64,000 nucleotides of DNA from Blattamonas nauphoetae (GCA_033064195.1 JARBJD010000010.1:62001-126000); one strand, 5' to 3'; numbered from the stretch's first letter, positions 30,614-41,925 are shown. A program made the numbers and translations. The notes: a model not told the origin generated them from the sequence alone.

Positions 30614-33600
30614 ATGCCACCACAATCGACTCCTTCGTCGTTCCTTATACGACGGGGATTGTGGTTGATTGTTTCATCGACAGATAAAGATGAGCCTCGT
30701 CTCAGTTTTCGCCAAGTCTCTCCATTCAAAATCTCCCAAAAAGAGTATCAAATTGCACAGAATCTCCTTCAAGGAATGAACCATGTCCATCTCAAACAAT
30801 ATCTCGCAATTCAACATGATGAAGAAAAGAGATTAAATTTAGTTTCCCCAGTTTACCTTGGCAATCTCCGAGACCTCCTCCCTCAATGCACCCCACAAGG
30901 ATTCTTCCGAATAAAGGACGAAACTATTATTCGCTTTGATCCAACCCTAAGCAAACAGAAGAATGTTGTCTATCTGTTTGATCAGTTTCGTTTGGGGATG
31001 GTCAGACTCGTTCTCTTCGATTGCTTAAGCTGCCTCCACTTTGCACGCTCTACACTACCTGCCTTTCGTTCTCTATCTCTTTCAGAATTATATTTGGATC
31101 AAAGTGGGATGATTAGATTCTCAGCCCTAACCTTTGAAATCATCCACGAAATCATCAAAGAACAGCTCGGAGAAACAAGTGACGTGACCCCAAAACCGGT
31201 TAATATCACAGATTCTATTCACTCCATGATAAAAAATAGATATAACACCATTCTAAACCACTATATTCCCTCACATTTCCTCGATACAGTTTTCACCCCA
31301 TCCAAGTCTGATCATTATCAGAGTCTCGAATCATTTGCGATTATCATGCTTTTTGTCTGTTTTGGGGCAGAATACACCCTCACTTGTCTCCAAAACTACG
31401 TCAAAGAAATCACTAAAACAGAACAAGTCAAAACTCTCGACGCCTCCATCGAAAAGTGTCTTGAACTTGAATCTTGGAAGCCAAACAACGAAGACAATAC
31501 TTCCCTCCCATCCACAGAGCTTGATTTCACTGAAGACAAGCGAGATCTGATGTGGACTTTTCTAACCAAGGCACTCACAGACTCTCCTCCCCCGACAATC
31601 CCATCCATCACCGACATCATTTCGAAGGACGGCAGCCTCACCAAGCCCCCACCACGTGCTCCACAACCGTCTCCACTCGGCTTACCCCGCTCTGATGCGC
31701 CAGAATTCATCTCCCTTCTGAAAGCATGCTTCTTCGCCCGCCGAAACGAAACACAAGTCGAAGACATCATCGTCCACACCTTCTTCGACGCCATCCGACC
31801 CTCCTCCTTCCTCGGCGGGGACAAGAACAAGACCCCACTCAAAGAGGCCGCCCCTGCTGGCCCCTCAACGTCACAACGCTCGCTGATGTTCACTTACACA
31901 TCCGAAGACATTAAGAAATATCGGCAGTCACTCATCACTCTCTGCACGTCGCTTCAGCTGTCTGTGCCCATCCAGGCCTCAATCTCTCCACAGATCGGCA
32001 GCTCTTCGTCTCATCTTCTCGTCCAGCCGAGTGACACTTCTTCGCTGACAGATGACATGTCTGAGCAGTCGAGTCCGCACCACTCTGAAGTCGCTCACTT
32101 TCCCAGCACGCAATTCAAAGACATCGGGCAGACACCACCAGATGACTCTCACTTCTTCCACGATGGCCAGAAGCACTTCCTCCCACGCAGCGTCCCATCG
32201 GCCGTTCGTGGAGAGGAAAGCGACCACGAGACATCAGAAATCAAGTTTTCTCCTCTCAACGAGATCGACACAGTCAAGCCGGAAAACACACCAATCCCGA
32301 AGTCGTCATCGGACATCTATCCCGCAACGAAGTCAAGCAACATGTTGACCGTGGAGGAGGAAGAAGAACTGTTCACTCCAACATGTCCAGCCTGTGGAAA
32401 TCCCCTCCGAAATGCCGTGAAATTGAAGAAAGCTATCAGCCCTCGCCAGTCACCCTGTCCCTTCCCAGCAGCGAGTGAGGATGAAAAAGAAGCAGCCATG
32501 TTCGAAGAGATCCCTTCTCCGTCCAACTCCCCCCCTCGCCAGAAGCTGTCCGTGAATATCTTCAACCACTTCTCTCCGTCCGGCCGTCGCCTGGTTTCGG
32601 GAGGAAGCATGTCGGCTCTGACGAAGTCTCTCGCCAGCTCCCCTCACCCTTCCTCCACTTCCCCCTCAGCCTCAACGTACGGCCAATCAGCCTTCCCTCT
32701 CGCCACGCAGACCATCGGGCCGTACTACGGACACAACCCGTTCTTCATGCACTACTCGTCGTACCTCACCAACTCCAACACGTTCGACAGGCGGTACATC
32801 AGCTCGCTCAACCAGAGGCCCAGTGCCATGTCACCATTCACCCACTACTCACAAAGCAGCCCGATCAACACCTTCCCCTATCCCGTGTCCAGCCCGCTCA
32901 CCACCCTCTACGATCCGGTTGGGTACCCCACTCGCCATGACTTCCATCAAGTCGTCCAGGAACAGCCGTCCATCAACGTCGAGTCGTACACAAAACGGTT
33001 TGAATTTGACACGGAACAGTCGTGCGTGTTGGGGATCTGCTGCATGGACAAGAAGACCAAGTCTCAACCGATGAAAGAGATTCTGAGCCGTATCAAAGAA
33101 CATGGCGACATCAAAATCATTTATTTCGGAGACGAGGTGATTCTGAACAGACCCGTCCTGGAATGGCCGCATTGTGACATCCTCCTCTCGTTCTACTCCG
33201 ACGGCTTCCCCCTTCAGAAGGCACAAGAGTACGTCCAGCTCCACCACCCGTTCATGATCAACGATCTCTTCGAGCAGGAAGCGCTCTTCCGCCGCGATAC
33301 AATTTACACTCGTCTCATCGCCCACAACATCCCTGTCCCCAACCATGTCATCGTTTATCGGGAGGACTTCGGACGAAACACAAATCCAGCAGAAGTCCAT
33401 GACCTCCCCGACCGCATCATTGTCAACAAGAAGACCATCCGGAAGCCGTACGTTGAGAAATCTCTGGACGCAGAGAATCACGACGTGTGGGTGTACTACC
33501 CGCCCGACATGGAAGTTGAGAAGGGCAAGTTCGGAGGCGTGCGGAAGCTGTTCCGAAAGGTGGACAACAAGTCAAGTGAGTATGACCCGACTGTGAAGCA

Positions 33601-36600
33601 CATCCGCACAGACCAGTCTTATTTGTATGAAGAGTTCATCCGCGTCGACAAAGGGATGGACGTGAAAGTGTATGCAGTGCTGCCTGACTATGTCCACAGC
33701 GAGCTCCGAAAAACACCGACGAAGGACGGAATTGTCGAGCGAGACCAGAACAACAAGGAGCGGAGAGAGGTCACGCTCGTTTCTGAAGAAGAGCGACGCA
33801 TCGCGCGGACCATCGGTCGTATTTTCAAACAGCGCGTGTGTGGCTTCGACTTCCTCCGTCGGACAGAAGACAAGAAAGTCAAGACGTATGTGTGCGATGT
33901 GAACGGATGGTCGTTCGTGAAAGGCGATCCAAACTATTATGAAGGTGTGGCTCGAATCCTCCGAAATCTGATGCTCCAAGCGAAGGCTCGTCTGAAGCAG
34001 CACATCGAGTCTCCTCTGCCTGAATCGCAGCGACGAGTGGCGTCTCTGAAGAAGATGGTCTGCCTCATCAGTCCGTGCGAGAGAGAGCCAAAGGAGAAGC
34101 TGAAAGTTCTCATCAGCTCACTCCACTTCCCAAAAACGATCGAGTTCTTCCGCACTCATCGGAGTTCACATGAAACTCCACACATGAAGTCAGAAGGGCT
34201 CGAAAGCTCTCGCCCAAGCATGCTTGTGATCCACCCGCCACGCTCAGCACACGACGACAAGGGAAGCCAACCGCCCATCTCCCGAGAAACATCAGTCTCC
34301 AATTTGATTCCGAAAGAACCATCACAATCGTCGTCTTCGAAGGGACACTCCAGAATCCCAGCATCGTCTTTCTACTCGTCAATCACCAACAACGAAGCAC
34401 TCTTCACGGAATTCAACAAGATTCTGAAAGAGGAGTTCATGGCTGCTCTGAGCAACGAAAACTTCAACCCAAACAACCTCTTCATCCAAAACGGGCAGGT
34501 CTGGAAAACTCGCGAACAACCGTCAAAGTCCACCAAAGACTCGAGAGATGAAAAGAAGGAGAAAGAGCCGGCCCAGCCAAAACCTCAAACAAAGACAAAA
34601 GAAGAGAAGGAGCAGGAACTCCGAGAAAAGCAGGACAAGGAAGAAGAATCGGAGAAGGAGGCGTCGAAAGCAAGTCGTACAGACGCCATCAACAAACTGA
34701 AATTGGACCAAGCAGTCTCAAGCAAGATCGAGAAGTTCGACAAAACCAAACCGCAAGCCTCTGCACCAGTCATCTTGACCAGCTCGCCCCACCACTCCCA
34801 TCTTGCCTCCCCCAAGAACCACCCCCACTCGCGCCCGCAATCCCCACAACTTCAGAACACAGGAGTGGACCGACCGCACAGCGCTGGGGTCCAGTCCGTC
34901 GTCTCAAACCAAGATCGCATTCTGGATGAAGACGAGGAGCAAGCCGAACAACTCCACTTCCGCGTGATGGATGTCTCAACTGAAACGGACGATGTGATCG
35001 AAACAGTCAACAGCATCCTCACCGTCGTGTCTGCCGGTCGACGCGGACTGAAGCTCGAAGCAAGCTCAGCTGACGTCGCCCCCGACGGCAGTCTCAGAGG
35101 CCTCTTCACCGCACCCGTCAAACAGAAAAAGGATTCGCAAGGAAAGCAAGGAGAGAAGTCGCCGAAAACAGAGAACGTGTCACACGCAAGACTCTCCTCC
35201 ACTCCGCGCAGCCAGTTCTCCATGAGTGTTCCTCTTAACACGCCCTTCAACACGCTGGGCGGAGACTCCTCCGAAGTGGAGGATTCGATCCTTCCACCCG
35301 ACACCGTTTTCGCTCCACTTGAGCCTGTCCCACCCGTCTCGTACATCGTCCTCTCCTGCCGGTGGGGTGGCGTGCTGAGTCATGCTGGTTTCCGAAGTGC
35401 TCAGACACTCGGCTTGTTCTTCAGAAACTTCCTTCTGGAAGGTGGACACAAGCAGAAGCGAAGCAGACACCATCTCCGCCGCTCACGTCGTCTCTTCCGA
35501 AATGACTCCGACTCGGATGGCTTTGAATTCGCGCTTGGGCAGGGACCAGACAGAGACAAGGGTGAGAAGATGCTGCGACACGCCAAACTGCACAGTGGGA
35601 CAAAGCGCAGAACCCGCGCAACGGCAATCGCATTCGCAGAAGCCTTCTTCAAAGGCGAGTACGGATCGAGACCGGATCTGTCCGACCTCGCCAACCCCGA
35701 CGCACTCCTCGATCGAACAAAATGCTGTCCAAAGTCAGATTCTCTCATCGTCGGAAGCACAATCGTCACCTGCGAACAACACGAGAACGCGCGAATCCGT
35801 TTGTGGGAGATGAAAAGCCAGTTGAAGAACGTGCTCATTGTGAATCGCGAGTATGGCTACGAATCTGACGACTACGACAACCCGATCATCGCAGCCCTCC
35901 TCTCGTCTGGTCTGAAGAAGCTCGGAAACCCACACAAACGACTGCTCCACATCCAAAGCGAGATGTGGAAGTTCATTCGACTGATCAACTTCAAGCAACG
36001 ACTGAACGATCCGGGGCCCAGCAATCCAGAACAGGAGACTGAATTCCCGATCGACAACAACATCCGACGATACCTCGACTCGATCTCTGCCAACTACAAA
36101 GGTTGTGGGGAGGAGAGTCTGGGGTTGATCAGACAGCGTTGGAAGAGACTTGCCGAGTCGCTCCGGAAGGACAACGGGTCGTGGAACACAACTGTCATCA
36201 TGCCGATCTACCAAAACTTGAAGTGGGACATCACACACAACAAGGAGCTCGCTCCCCTCCTCTCCCCACTCTTCGAAATCGTCGCTCCCCTCGCCCAGTT
36301 CCTTATGCCTCTTTATTATGGGATCCTCCGCAGACACCGCGTGGGCATCTCGGCAGACTTCTCCAAACACATCATCAAACACGTCATGCCATTCATTGTC
36401 AACCAGAAGCCGAAGGATGAAGAGAATACTGCCATCGAAAAGGCGCATCCGACAAACGTTGAGTTCCTCTTCACAGACGAGACCACCCTCTGTGGATTTG
36501 TGGACCAACTGCTCCTGTCAGACGTGCAGGGAATGCATGCTGAATCTCTGAGCACGCTGGGAGAGATGAACTATGCCAGCTATGCCATGATGAAGCTGTA

Positions 36601-38911
36601 CGAAAGTCCCGGAGGCCAAAAGTGGACAGAAGTGCTCGTCTCGACTGGTCTGAACGACAACCCGTACCAAATTGTGGATGAGAATCACTGCCTCCCACAG
36701 AACCAACCGATCGTCCTGCACGACTGCATCAGACCAGACGACATCATCGAAAAGTTCATCAACAGAAACATCTCGATGCCGCGAAAGGAGCAGCTGAAGG
36801 GAATCATCGGAGTGTTCAGACACGCCGACCGAAAGCCAAAACAGAAGATGAAGCTGACTGTTCACAACATGCGCCTGCTCGATCATCTGTTTGGGACGAG
36901 CCAATACCGCCTCGAAGGCATCGATGCTGTCTTTGGGCGACTTCTCATCGTCTCGCAAGACTCGTACGACAAAAAGGAGTTCATGAAGCAGTTTGGGAAG
37001 GGAAAGGGGAACGAGCAGCAGACGCAACAGCCTGACCCGTGGAGTCAGTACGGTCCGTTTGATTGGAGTCCAGATCCCGAACAGGACGAGCTCGTCTGGC
37101 CGAGCAACGTTCTTCTGAAGCAGGAATACAGCGCAGAGCAGTTTGATTCGCTGCTCAGCACGCTAACTGAAGCCATCCAAGACATCTACGCCTCGTCGAC
37201 CCAAGTTGCCAAGCCCACACTCTCCCTCAAGCAGTCCCAGACCGACGAACTCGAAGGGCTGATCAATCTCCGAGCTGTGCTGTCGAAGAGCTTTGTCGGA
37301 ACAAAAGCACAGGTCAAGCCGACGAAGGTGGAAGTGCGGACTGTGCGAGTGGTCGACAGGAAGGTGCAGAGGAAGAGGCCGACTCGATACTCCCAGCCCA
37401 GAATGAGTGCGTTGGATGACATGCATGTTTATGATCGACAGGCTACAACAGATGGCATCCCGTCTTCGAATTACAAAACAACAGATTCACTCGAATCAGA
37501 CAACCTCCGCACGCGACGAGTGGTGGTTGTGACTGAAGCTCAGATGATTGTGAAGTGGGGTGGGTCGCTCACTCACGCTGGACATGAACAGGCCAGAAAC
37601 TTGGGTCTTCTCTTCCGCGAGGCTGTCCTTCCTCTCGACCGCGCGGAATGCCACACCTTCCTCGAGAACGTGCGAGTCCGGACGAATGGCGAGCGACGTG
37701 TTCAGCGGACAGCGCGTGCATTCACAGCAGCCATGTTTGGAGTGGACCACCATCAACCCCTCCCCATCATGCACTCTCCCGAGCTGCTCGACATCATCCC
37801 AGACGATATCCGTGAGCGCCTACTCGTGACGAAGAAGAGGATGTCCAAAGTGATGCTGCTCAACCACGATTTCTCTCTGCAGACTCATCCGAAAAACACC
37901 ACACATCAATCTCCGGGCAAGGATCCCAAAGAAAAAGAGGCTGGCGGGTCACCAGCCCTGAACGCCGAGAAAGGCCTCGCGTCTGCAAACAGCCTGACTT
38001 CATCGACAACTCAACTGAATGTTGTGGAGGACACACACGACAAGTTCGAAAGCAGCGACGAAGAGGACGATCCCTTCTCGTTCATTTCTGATCAGCAGCT
38101 CAAACTGGACGTGCTGGAGAGCATGCCGTGGGGGCTTCAGAAACTCGGCAACCCGCTTGCCAAGCTTGTCAAGCTCGACCAGGGCATCCGCGTTCTGCAC
38201 GACGATCTCGCCCGAAAGGTGGAGCAGAGCGACCCGTTCCAATACTACGCTACGATGTGCGAGCACGAGACGTTCCGCTCGATGAGCCATCGATGGGAGA
38301 AGGCCATCCTCGATTTGCACGACAGACAGACCGACAAATGGGATCCGACCAAAATCGGCGATATTTACGACTCGATCAAGTTTGATGTGATCCACATGAA
38401 GGAGGTGCTTAAGACTCTCACTGTCCCGATGGAAGACCTCCTCCAAAACTCGAAGTCGCTCGCTGACTTTTGGGTGACGCAGGAGCACGGGATCTCGTTC
38501 GACGACAAACTGGAGATCGGAAGAGGGATCGCGGGTCCGCTGATGAGAGAGATCATCTCTGACATCGAATCTGCCGCTTTTGGATCCGCCCCTTCTGTCA
38601 ACCTCTTCTTCACCTCCGAGTCCCACATCCACGGCCTCCTCAACCTGCTCCTTCTGTCGGGTGTGGACGGGCTGATGCTCGAGCGCGAGAAAATGACCGA
38701 TCTGGACTATTTGTCACACTTTATCTTCAAAGTGTACGAAGCTGAGGCATCCAAGACGACTCGTGTGGAAGTGTTTCTGTCTGCTGGAGCCATTACCCCC
38801 AACCCCAAAATCGATGTTGGACAGTCTCATTGTCTCCCAATCGAATCTCCCATGCTTGTGTATGAGCACCTAACTCTTCAACAATTGAAGACCTTACTGG
38901 GACATCCATAA
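30614..38911 (+). CDS. PPIP5K/VIP1-like inositol pyrophosphate kinase with pseudokinase-like N-terminus and two phosphatase-like domains
   Basis: 2,765 residues in one exon. Residues about 55-400 look like a degenerate protein kinase: LSLSELYLDQSGMIRFSALTFE sits where HRDLKPENILL...DFG would be, then YQSLESFAIIMLFVCFG, then a HTFF-type end (VEDIIVHTFF). The PPIP5K kinase starts near residue 803 (VLGICCMDKKTKS, DIKIIYFGDEVILN, WPHCDILLSFYSDGFPL), and ATP-grasp residues follow to about 1,150. A first histidine-phosphatase-like region (about 1,583-2,055) starts at WGGVLSHAGF and lacks the leading RH motif. A second (about 2,065-2,765) has FRHADRKPKQKMKL, WGGSLTHAGHEQARNLG and a HCLP-containing end, the canonical layout with RHAD for RHGD. 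The family makes and breaks 1-InsP7 and InsP8. The true start could be 30776. Confidence 0.85.
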   Translation: MPPQSTPSSFLIRRGLWLIVSSTDKDEPRLSFRQVSPFKISQKEYQIAQNLLQGMNHVHLKQYLAIQHDEEKRLNLVSPVYLGNLRDLLPQCTPQGFFRIKDETIIRFDPTLSKQKNVVYLFDQFRLGMVRLVLFDCLSCLHFARSTLPAFRSLSLSELYLDQSGMIRFSALTFEIIHEIIKEQLGETSDVTPKPVNITDSIHSMIKNRYNTILNHYIPSHFLDTVFTPSKSDHYQSLESFAIIMLFVCFGAEYTLTCLQNYVKEITKTEQVKTLDASIEKCLELESWKPNNEDNTSLPSTELDFTEDKRDLMWTFLTKALTDSPPPTIPSITDIISKDGSLTKPPPRAPQPSPLGLPRSDAPEFISLLKACFFARRNETQVEDIIVHTFFDAIRPSSFLGGDKNKTPLKEAAPAGPSTSQRSLMFTYTSEDIKKYRQSLITLCTSLQLSVPIQASISPQIGSSSSHLLVQPSDTSSLTDDMSEQSSPHHSEVAHFPSTQFKDIGQTPPDDSHFFHDGQKHFLPRSVPSAVRGEESDHETSEIKFSPLNEIDTVKPENTPIPKSSSDIYPATKSSNMLTVEEEEELFTPTCPACGNPLRNAVKLKKAISPRQSPCPFPAASEDEKEAAMFEEIPSPSNSPPRQKLSVNIFNHFSPSGRRLVSGGSMSALTKSLASSPHPSSTSPSASTYGQSAFPLATQTIGPYYGHNPFFMHYSSYLTNSNTFDRRYISSLNQRPSAMSPFTHYSQSSPINTFPYPVSSPLTTLYDPVGYPTRHDFHQVVQEQPSINVESYTKRFEFDTEQSCVLGICCMDKKTKSQPMKEILSRIKEHGDIKIIYFGDEVILNRPVLEWPHCDILLSFYSDGFPLQKAQEYVQLHHPFMINDLFEQEALFRRDTIYTRLIAHNIPVPNHVIVYREDFGRNTNPAEVHDLPDRIIVNKKTIRKPYVEKSLDAENHDVWVYYPPDMEVEKGKFGGVRKLFRKVDNKSSEYDPTVKHIRTDQSYLYEEFIRVDKGMDVKVYAVLPDYVHSELRKTPTKDGIVERDQNNKERREVTLVSEEERRIARTIGRIFKQRVCGFDFLRRTEDKKVKTYVCDVNGWSFVKGDPNYYEGVARILRNLMLQAKARLKQHIESPLPESQRRVASLKKMVCLISPCEREPKEKLKVLISSLHFPKTIEFFRTHRSSHETPHMKSEGLESSRPSMLVIHPPRSAHDDKGSQPPISRETSVSNLIPKEPSQSSSSKGHSRIPASSFYSSITNNEALFTEFNKILKEEFMAALSNENFNPNNLFIQNGQVWKTREQPSKSTKDSRDEKKEKEPAQPKPQTKTKEEKEQELREKQDKEEESEKEASKASRTDAINKLKLDQAVSSKIEKFDKTKPQASAPVILTSSPHHSHLASPKNHPHSRPQSPQLQNTGVDRPHSAGVQSVVSNQDRILDEDEEQAEQLHFRVMDVSTETDDVIETVNSILTVVSAGRRGLKLEASSADVAPDGSLRGLFTAPVKQKKDSQGKQGEKSPKTENVSHARLSSTPRSQFSMSVPLNTPFNTLGGDSSEVEDSILPPDTVFAPLEPVPPVSYIVLSCRWGGVLSHAGFRSAQTLGLFFRNFLLEGGHKQKRSRHHLRRSRRLFRNDSDSDGFEFALGQGPDRDKGEKMLRHAKLHSGTKRRTRATAIAFAEAFFKGEYGSRPDLSDLANPDALLDRTKCCPKSDSLIVGSTIVTCEQHENARIRLWEMKSQLKNVLIVNREYGYESDDYDNPIIAALLSSGLKKLGNPHKRLLHIQSEMWKFIRLINFKQRLNDPGPSNPEQETEFPIDNNIRRYLDSISANYKGCGEESLGLIRQRWKRLAESLRKDNGSWNTTVIMPIYQNLKWDITHNKELAPLLSPLFEIVAPLAQFLMPLYYGILRRHRVGISADFSKHIIKHVMPFIVNQKPKDEENTAIEKAHPTNVEFLFTDETTLCGFVDQLLLSDVQGMHAESLSTLGEMNYASYAMMKLYESPGGQKWTEVLVSTGLNDNPYQIVDENHCLPQNQPIVLHDCIRPDDIIEKFINRNISMPRKEQLKGIIGVFRHADRKPKQKMKLTVHNMRLLDHLFGTSQYRLEGIDAVFGRLLIVSQDSYDKKEFMKQFGKGKGNEQQTQQPDPWSQYGPFDWSPDPEQDELVWPSNVLLKQEYSAEQFDSLLSTLTEAIQDIYASSTQVAKPTLSLKQSQTDELEGLINLRAVLSKSFVGTKAQVKPTKVEVRTVRVVDRKVQRKRPTRYSQPRMSALDDMHVYDRQATTDGIPSSNYKTTDSLESDNLRTRRVVVVTEAQMIVKWGGSLTHAGHEQARNLGLLFREAVLPLDRAECHTFLENVRVRTNGERRVQRTARAFTAAMFGVDHHQPLPIMHSPELLDIIPDDIRERLLVTKKRMSKVMLLNHDFSLQTHPKNTTHQSPGKDPKEKEAGGSPALNAEKGLASANSLTSSTTQLNVVEDTHDKFESSDEEDDPFSFISDQQLKLDVLESMPWGLQKLGNPLAKLVKLDQGIRVLHDDLARKVEQSDPFQYYATMCEHETFRSMSHRWEKAILDLHDRQTDKWDPTKIGDIYDSIKFDVIHMKEVLKTLTVPMEDLLQNSKSLADFWVTQEHGISFDDKLEIGRGIAGPLMREIISDIESAAFGSAPSVNLFFTSESHIHGLLNLLLLSGVDGLMLEREKMTDLDYLSHFIFKVYEAEASKTTRVEVFLSAGAITPNPKIDVGQSHCLPIESPMLVYEHLTLQQLKTLLGHP

Positions 38912-39092
38912 TTAATAGATATCTACTCATTTGTTGATTTTTAGACAGAAGACTCTCTTTCGTGATGGGTGTGATCGAGAAGAGACTCTTGCGCTTCAGT
39001 TTGTTATTGATTTAAGCGTCTTCATATTTTTCTTGACGTTTCATTTCATCTTTGGTGCTATCAATACTGACTTTCTCACATATGTCTCCCAG

Positions 39093-41092
39093 ATGTCGCT
39101 CGCTCTCTTGGTTCTCTTTGCTGTCTCCCAAGGGAAGCAATTCTATTATTCGGTGCAGAAAACTGAAACAGGAGCAAAAGTATCTACTGGCAAGCTCAAA
39201 GACGCGCCCGTGCAGCTTCGATATGAAGGTATTGAACTCCACTCAACGTCATGATTCGTTTTCTCTATTCCACAGATACTATCAAGAAAGAGGGATTCTC
39301 CCACTTGGAAATTTCCACGCTAAGCGAACAAACTACATCTACTTCCTATTTGATGGGAGTATCTTTTTCATTCTACTCACCGACATTTTTCGCCAGTATG
39401 GTGAAGGCTATGTTCTCCAAAAGCAAATCTCCAATCACTACGGCAACGTGATGGAATATGTCGAAAAGAATGTCTTCAAAACAGAAGAAACAAAGACTGT
39501 TTGTCTCATCACTTCCGCGACATTGTTTTCAGAAAGTTGTTGAGTTCTTCAAGCAGAACCTCGAATACATCAAAGAACAATGCAAAACATCCCCAGTATT
39601 CATTTTGTCAAATCACTTCCTTCAGGATTCCCCGTACTGGAAAACAGTCAACAGATTCATCGAAATGAACAGAGGTATCACTGAAGGATTCAACGACGCT
39701 GCCAAAAAAGCCGATCGCACCGAACTTGATTTCTATATCTACCAAAGCATTGACACCATTCGTGAAATCACAGATTGGCTCACAGGGGCAGAAGTTCCCT
39801 CAGTCCAAGAGCTCATCCAATATCAAACAGGAACAGTTCTTGCTCGCCTCGCCAAGAAATCTGCCGATCTTATCGTTGGCCACAACACATACGGCACATA
39901 CAACGCACTTAACCGTGTCGAAAAGCGATACAATTTCTTTGAACCACATTCGTACAAAATCGGAGGCACATCACAGCCTGGCATGATCTTCCCTGTCTCA
40001 TCCGCCAATGTCGTCAACAAGAAATATGTTTTCGCAGCTGTGACAATGATTCCCACAGTGAAGGCTGATCTCCCCACCACTCATGCCAACTACGTTCCTG
40101 GATGGCTTGCCCTTGCTGTGAGCACATACCTCACCAACGACCCAACATATGAAAAGGAGAAGGTCACCCGTGATAGATTTTTGAGCGCTTTTGATCTCGC
40201 CCTTGCCATGCCCTCGTATCACCAGGTACTTATTGTGGACTACTCCAAATTCACACGCAAGGCCGATCCCGAAGCCGAATGCGTCTCCATCTTTGAAAAC
40301 GGCCCCACAGCTAGCCACACTGAAGACCTCACGAAGGGACTGAAGGACAACGCCAAGATGAATGTTCTTCTGCTCAACGTGCCATGCCAAGAAACCATCA
40401 AAGCCAACATGAACACCGCCGAGTTCCTCGCTGCTGCTCCTGAGAACAAGTTCTATTTCGATCCCGTGGAATCCCAACGTGCAAAGGGTGCCCACAAATG
40501 GGGAGTGCAGATCACCTCTCAGAGCACAATGCAGAACGTGCTTCGCTACAACGAGTTCTACGCAAAGGATGCCCTCAATCCAGTCACTGGACAGCAGGAT
40601 CCATGTGCTGCCATCGCCCCTCGTTGCGATCTCCGAAATGCCACCCACAAACTCACCGCAACCCCGTTTGGAGTGGTTGACTCGACTGTGGTTCAATCGT
40701 ACATGATCCCACACCACAATTCGTTCCATCTGATGGGCCCCATCACAGGCACGTACGAAGGGCGCTACGACGGCAAAGTCACCAACGACACAAAGACGAA
40801 CCTCCCAACTGTGAACATGACTGCGATTGTCGAGAAATTCAAGCTCAAGGCAGACGGTATCGCTGTCTTCCCCAACACAAAGAACTGGAATATGATGGCG
40901 TGGATCAGAGAGGGACAAGAACCCATCATCGTCATGAACATCGTCTTCATTGTTCTGTCGAGCATTGGAATCGTGATTTTGGCTATTTCCATTACTGTCT
41001 ATATGATGAAGAAGAAACGTGCTACTGACACCTCATCGCAAGGTTCAGCAGATGGCACGTCACTCAATCCAGCAATTCAGGACAAGAAATAA
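39093..41092 (+). CDS. Phospholipase B-like (PLBD/laminin-ancestor family) protein with a C-terminal membrane anchor
   Basis: Four exons: 39093-39228, 39276-39358, 39397-39498 and 39533-41092, with introns of 47, 38 and 34 bases. The start gives a signal peptide (MSLALLVLFAVSQG) and then the PLBD opening YYSVQK, GFSHLEISTL, SYLMGYGEGYV. The core block ADLIVGHNTYGTYNALNR matches the family signature DLIVGHTTWxSYNxMLRI. Later blocks LRYNEFYAKDALNP, DPCAAIAPRCDLR and SYMIPHHNSFHLMGP also fit. Family members are lysosomal N-terminal-nucleophile hydrolases that cleave themselves before a Cys. The aligned position (before ARLAKKSADLIVGHN) reads TGTVL with no Cys. A membrane helix (IVFIVLSSIGIVILAISITV) and a short basic tail end the protein, unlike soluble PLBDs. 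It is likely a lysosomal or surface membrane protein, perhaps inactive. Confidence 0.75.
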
Positions 41093-41258
41093 CACGACAT
41101 AATCTTCTTTTTCATCTCTTCCTGTAAATGATCACATCTTGGTTTATTTTGTAAATTGTGAATTGATATGGACTGTTTTGTGAGCCCCATGAAATTAAGT
41201 ATGGTTTTGGCTCGCTCAGTGAAACTGACCGAACTATATCCATTTCACTGCTTATTCC

Positions 41259-41925
41259 ATGGCTGATGTTTCCTCCACTCTCCAACGCATCACATTAGGG
41301 TCTATTGTTCTCCTGGAAACAGTGTGGGGGGAAACAATCGAAGGACATCTCTATGCCTTCGATATCAGCAAACAACAACTTGTTATTGAAAAAGAAAATC
41401 GAGAGACACCACACAGAACTCCAAATTTTCAAGTTATGTACCAACAGGATAAGATGGGTGATCATACTCTTCGCATTCTCGCCTTCAAAGCCATCAAGTC
41501 ACTCACCACGAAAGCTCCTTTTGAATCTCTCACTGAGAAACAACAAATGCGAATTGCTCGCGAGTTGCAGTATGTGCAGACAGATCAACCAATTGATTCC
41601 CTAAGAAAGAGGGAAAATGCATTTTGTAAACAAGTAACTAAAAATCAGCAATTACTTGGTGCACAGGTAACTCCTGAAGTCCAAACACTCTTTAATTCAT
41701 TACATAGCATGTGTGAATGTTCTTTTCTTCTCAGTTCTTCCACTTTCATCTTCTTCCAACAGGTATCCTGATATCATTTGGAAAGACGAATCAATGTTTA
41801 TTCCAAAATGCAACGTCTATGTCCACCCACCTTATGGTCCAAACAATTGTACAGGAAGTGATGACAATGCAGTTCTTCGAATCCGCAAAATGGTTATACA
41901 GCAACAGCAGAAATCACGATCTTGA
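41259..41925 (+). CDS. LSM12: LSM12 homologue
   Basis: Two exons, 41259-41710 and 41763-41925, with a 52-base intron (GTGTGA...AACAG) splitting a Met codon. The N-terminal Sm-like fold reads LGSIVLLETVWGETIEGHLYAFD. The LSM12 anticodon-binding-type (AD) domain follows with AQVTPEVQTLFNSLHSM-YPDIIW, FIPKCNVYVHPPYGPNNC and AVLRIRKMV, matching GQQLFQTIHKT...VVMEEVVITPPYQVENCKG of animals. LSM12 binds ataxin-2-type RNA complexes; in animals it is also a receptor for NAADP. The length (about 204 residues) is normal. LSM5 lies 150 bases downstream on the same strand, but the two are separate families. Confidence 0.85.

Noticed and set aside
31396-38632. Long open frames on the minus strand opposite PPIP5K
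   Set aside because: Same reason: antisense shadows of one strongly coding frame with no recognisable product.
39093-41092. Nicastrin, suggested by signal peptide, large lumenal part and single C-terminal helix
   Set aside because: No nicastrin peptidase-like blocks are present, while several phospholipase B-like signatures are in order.
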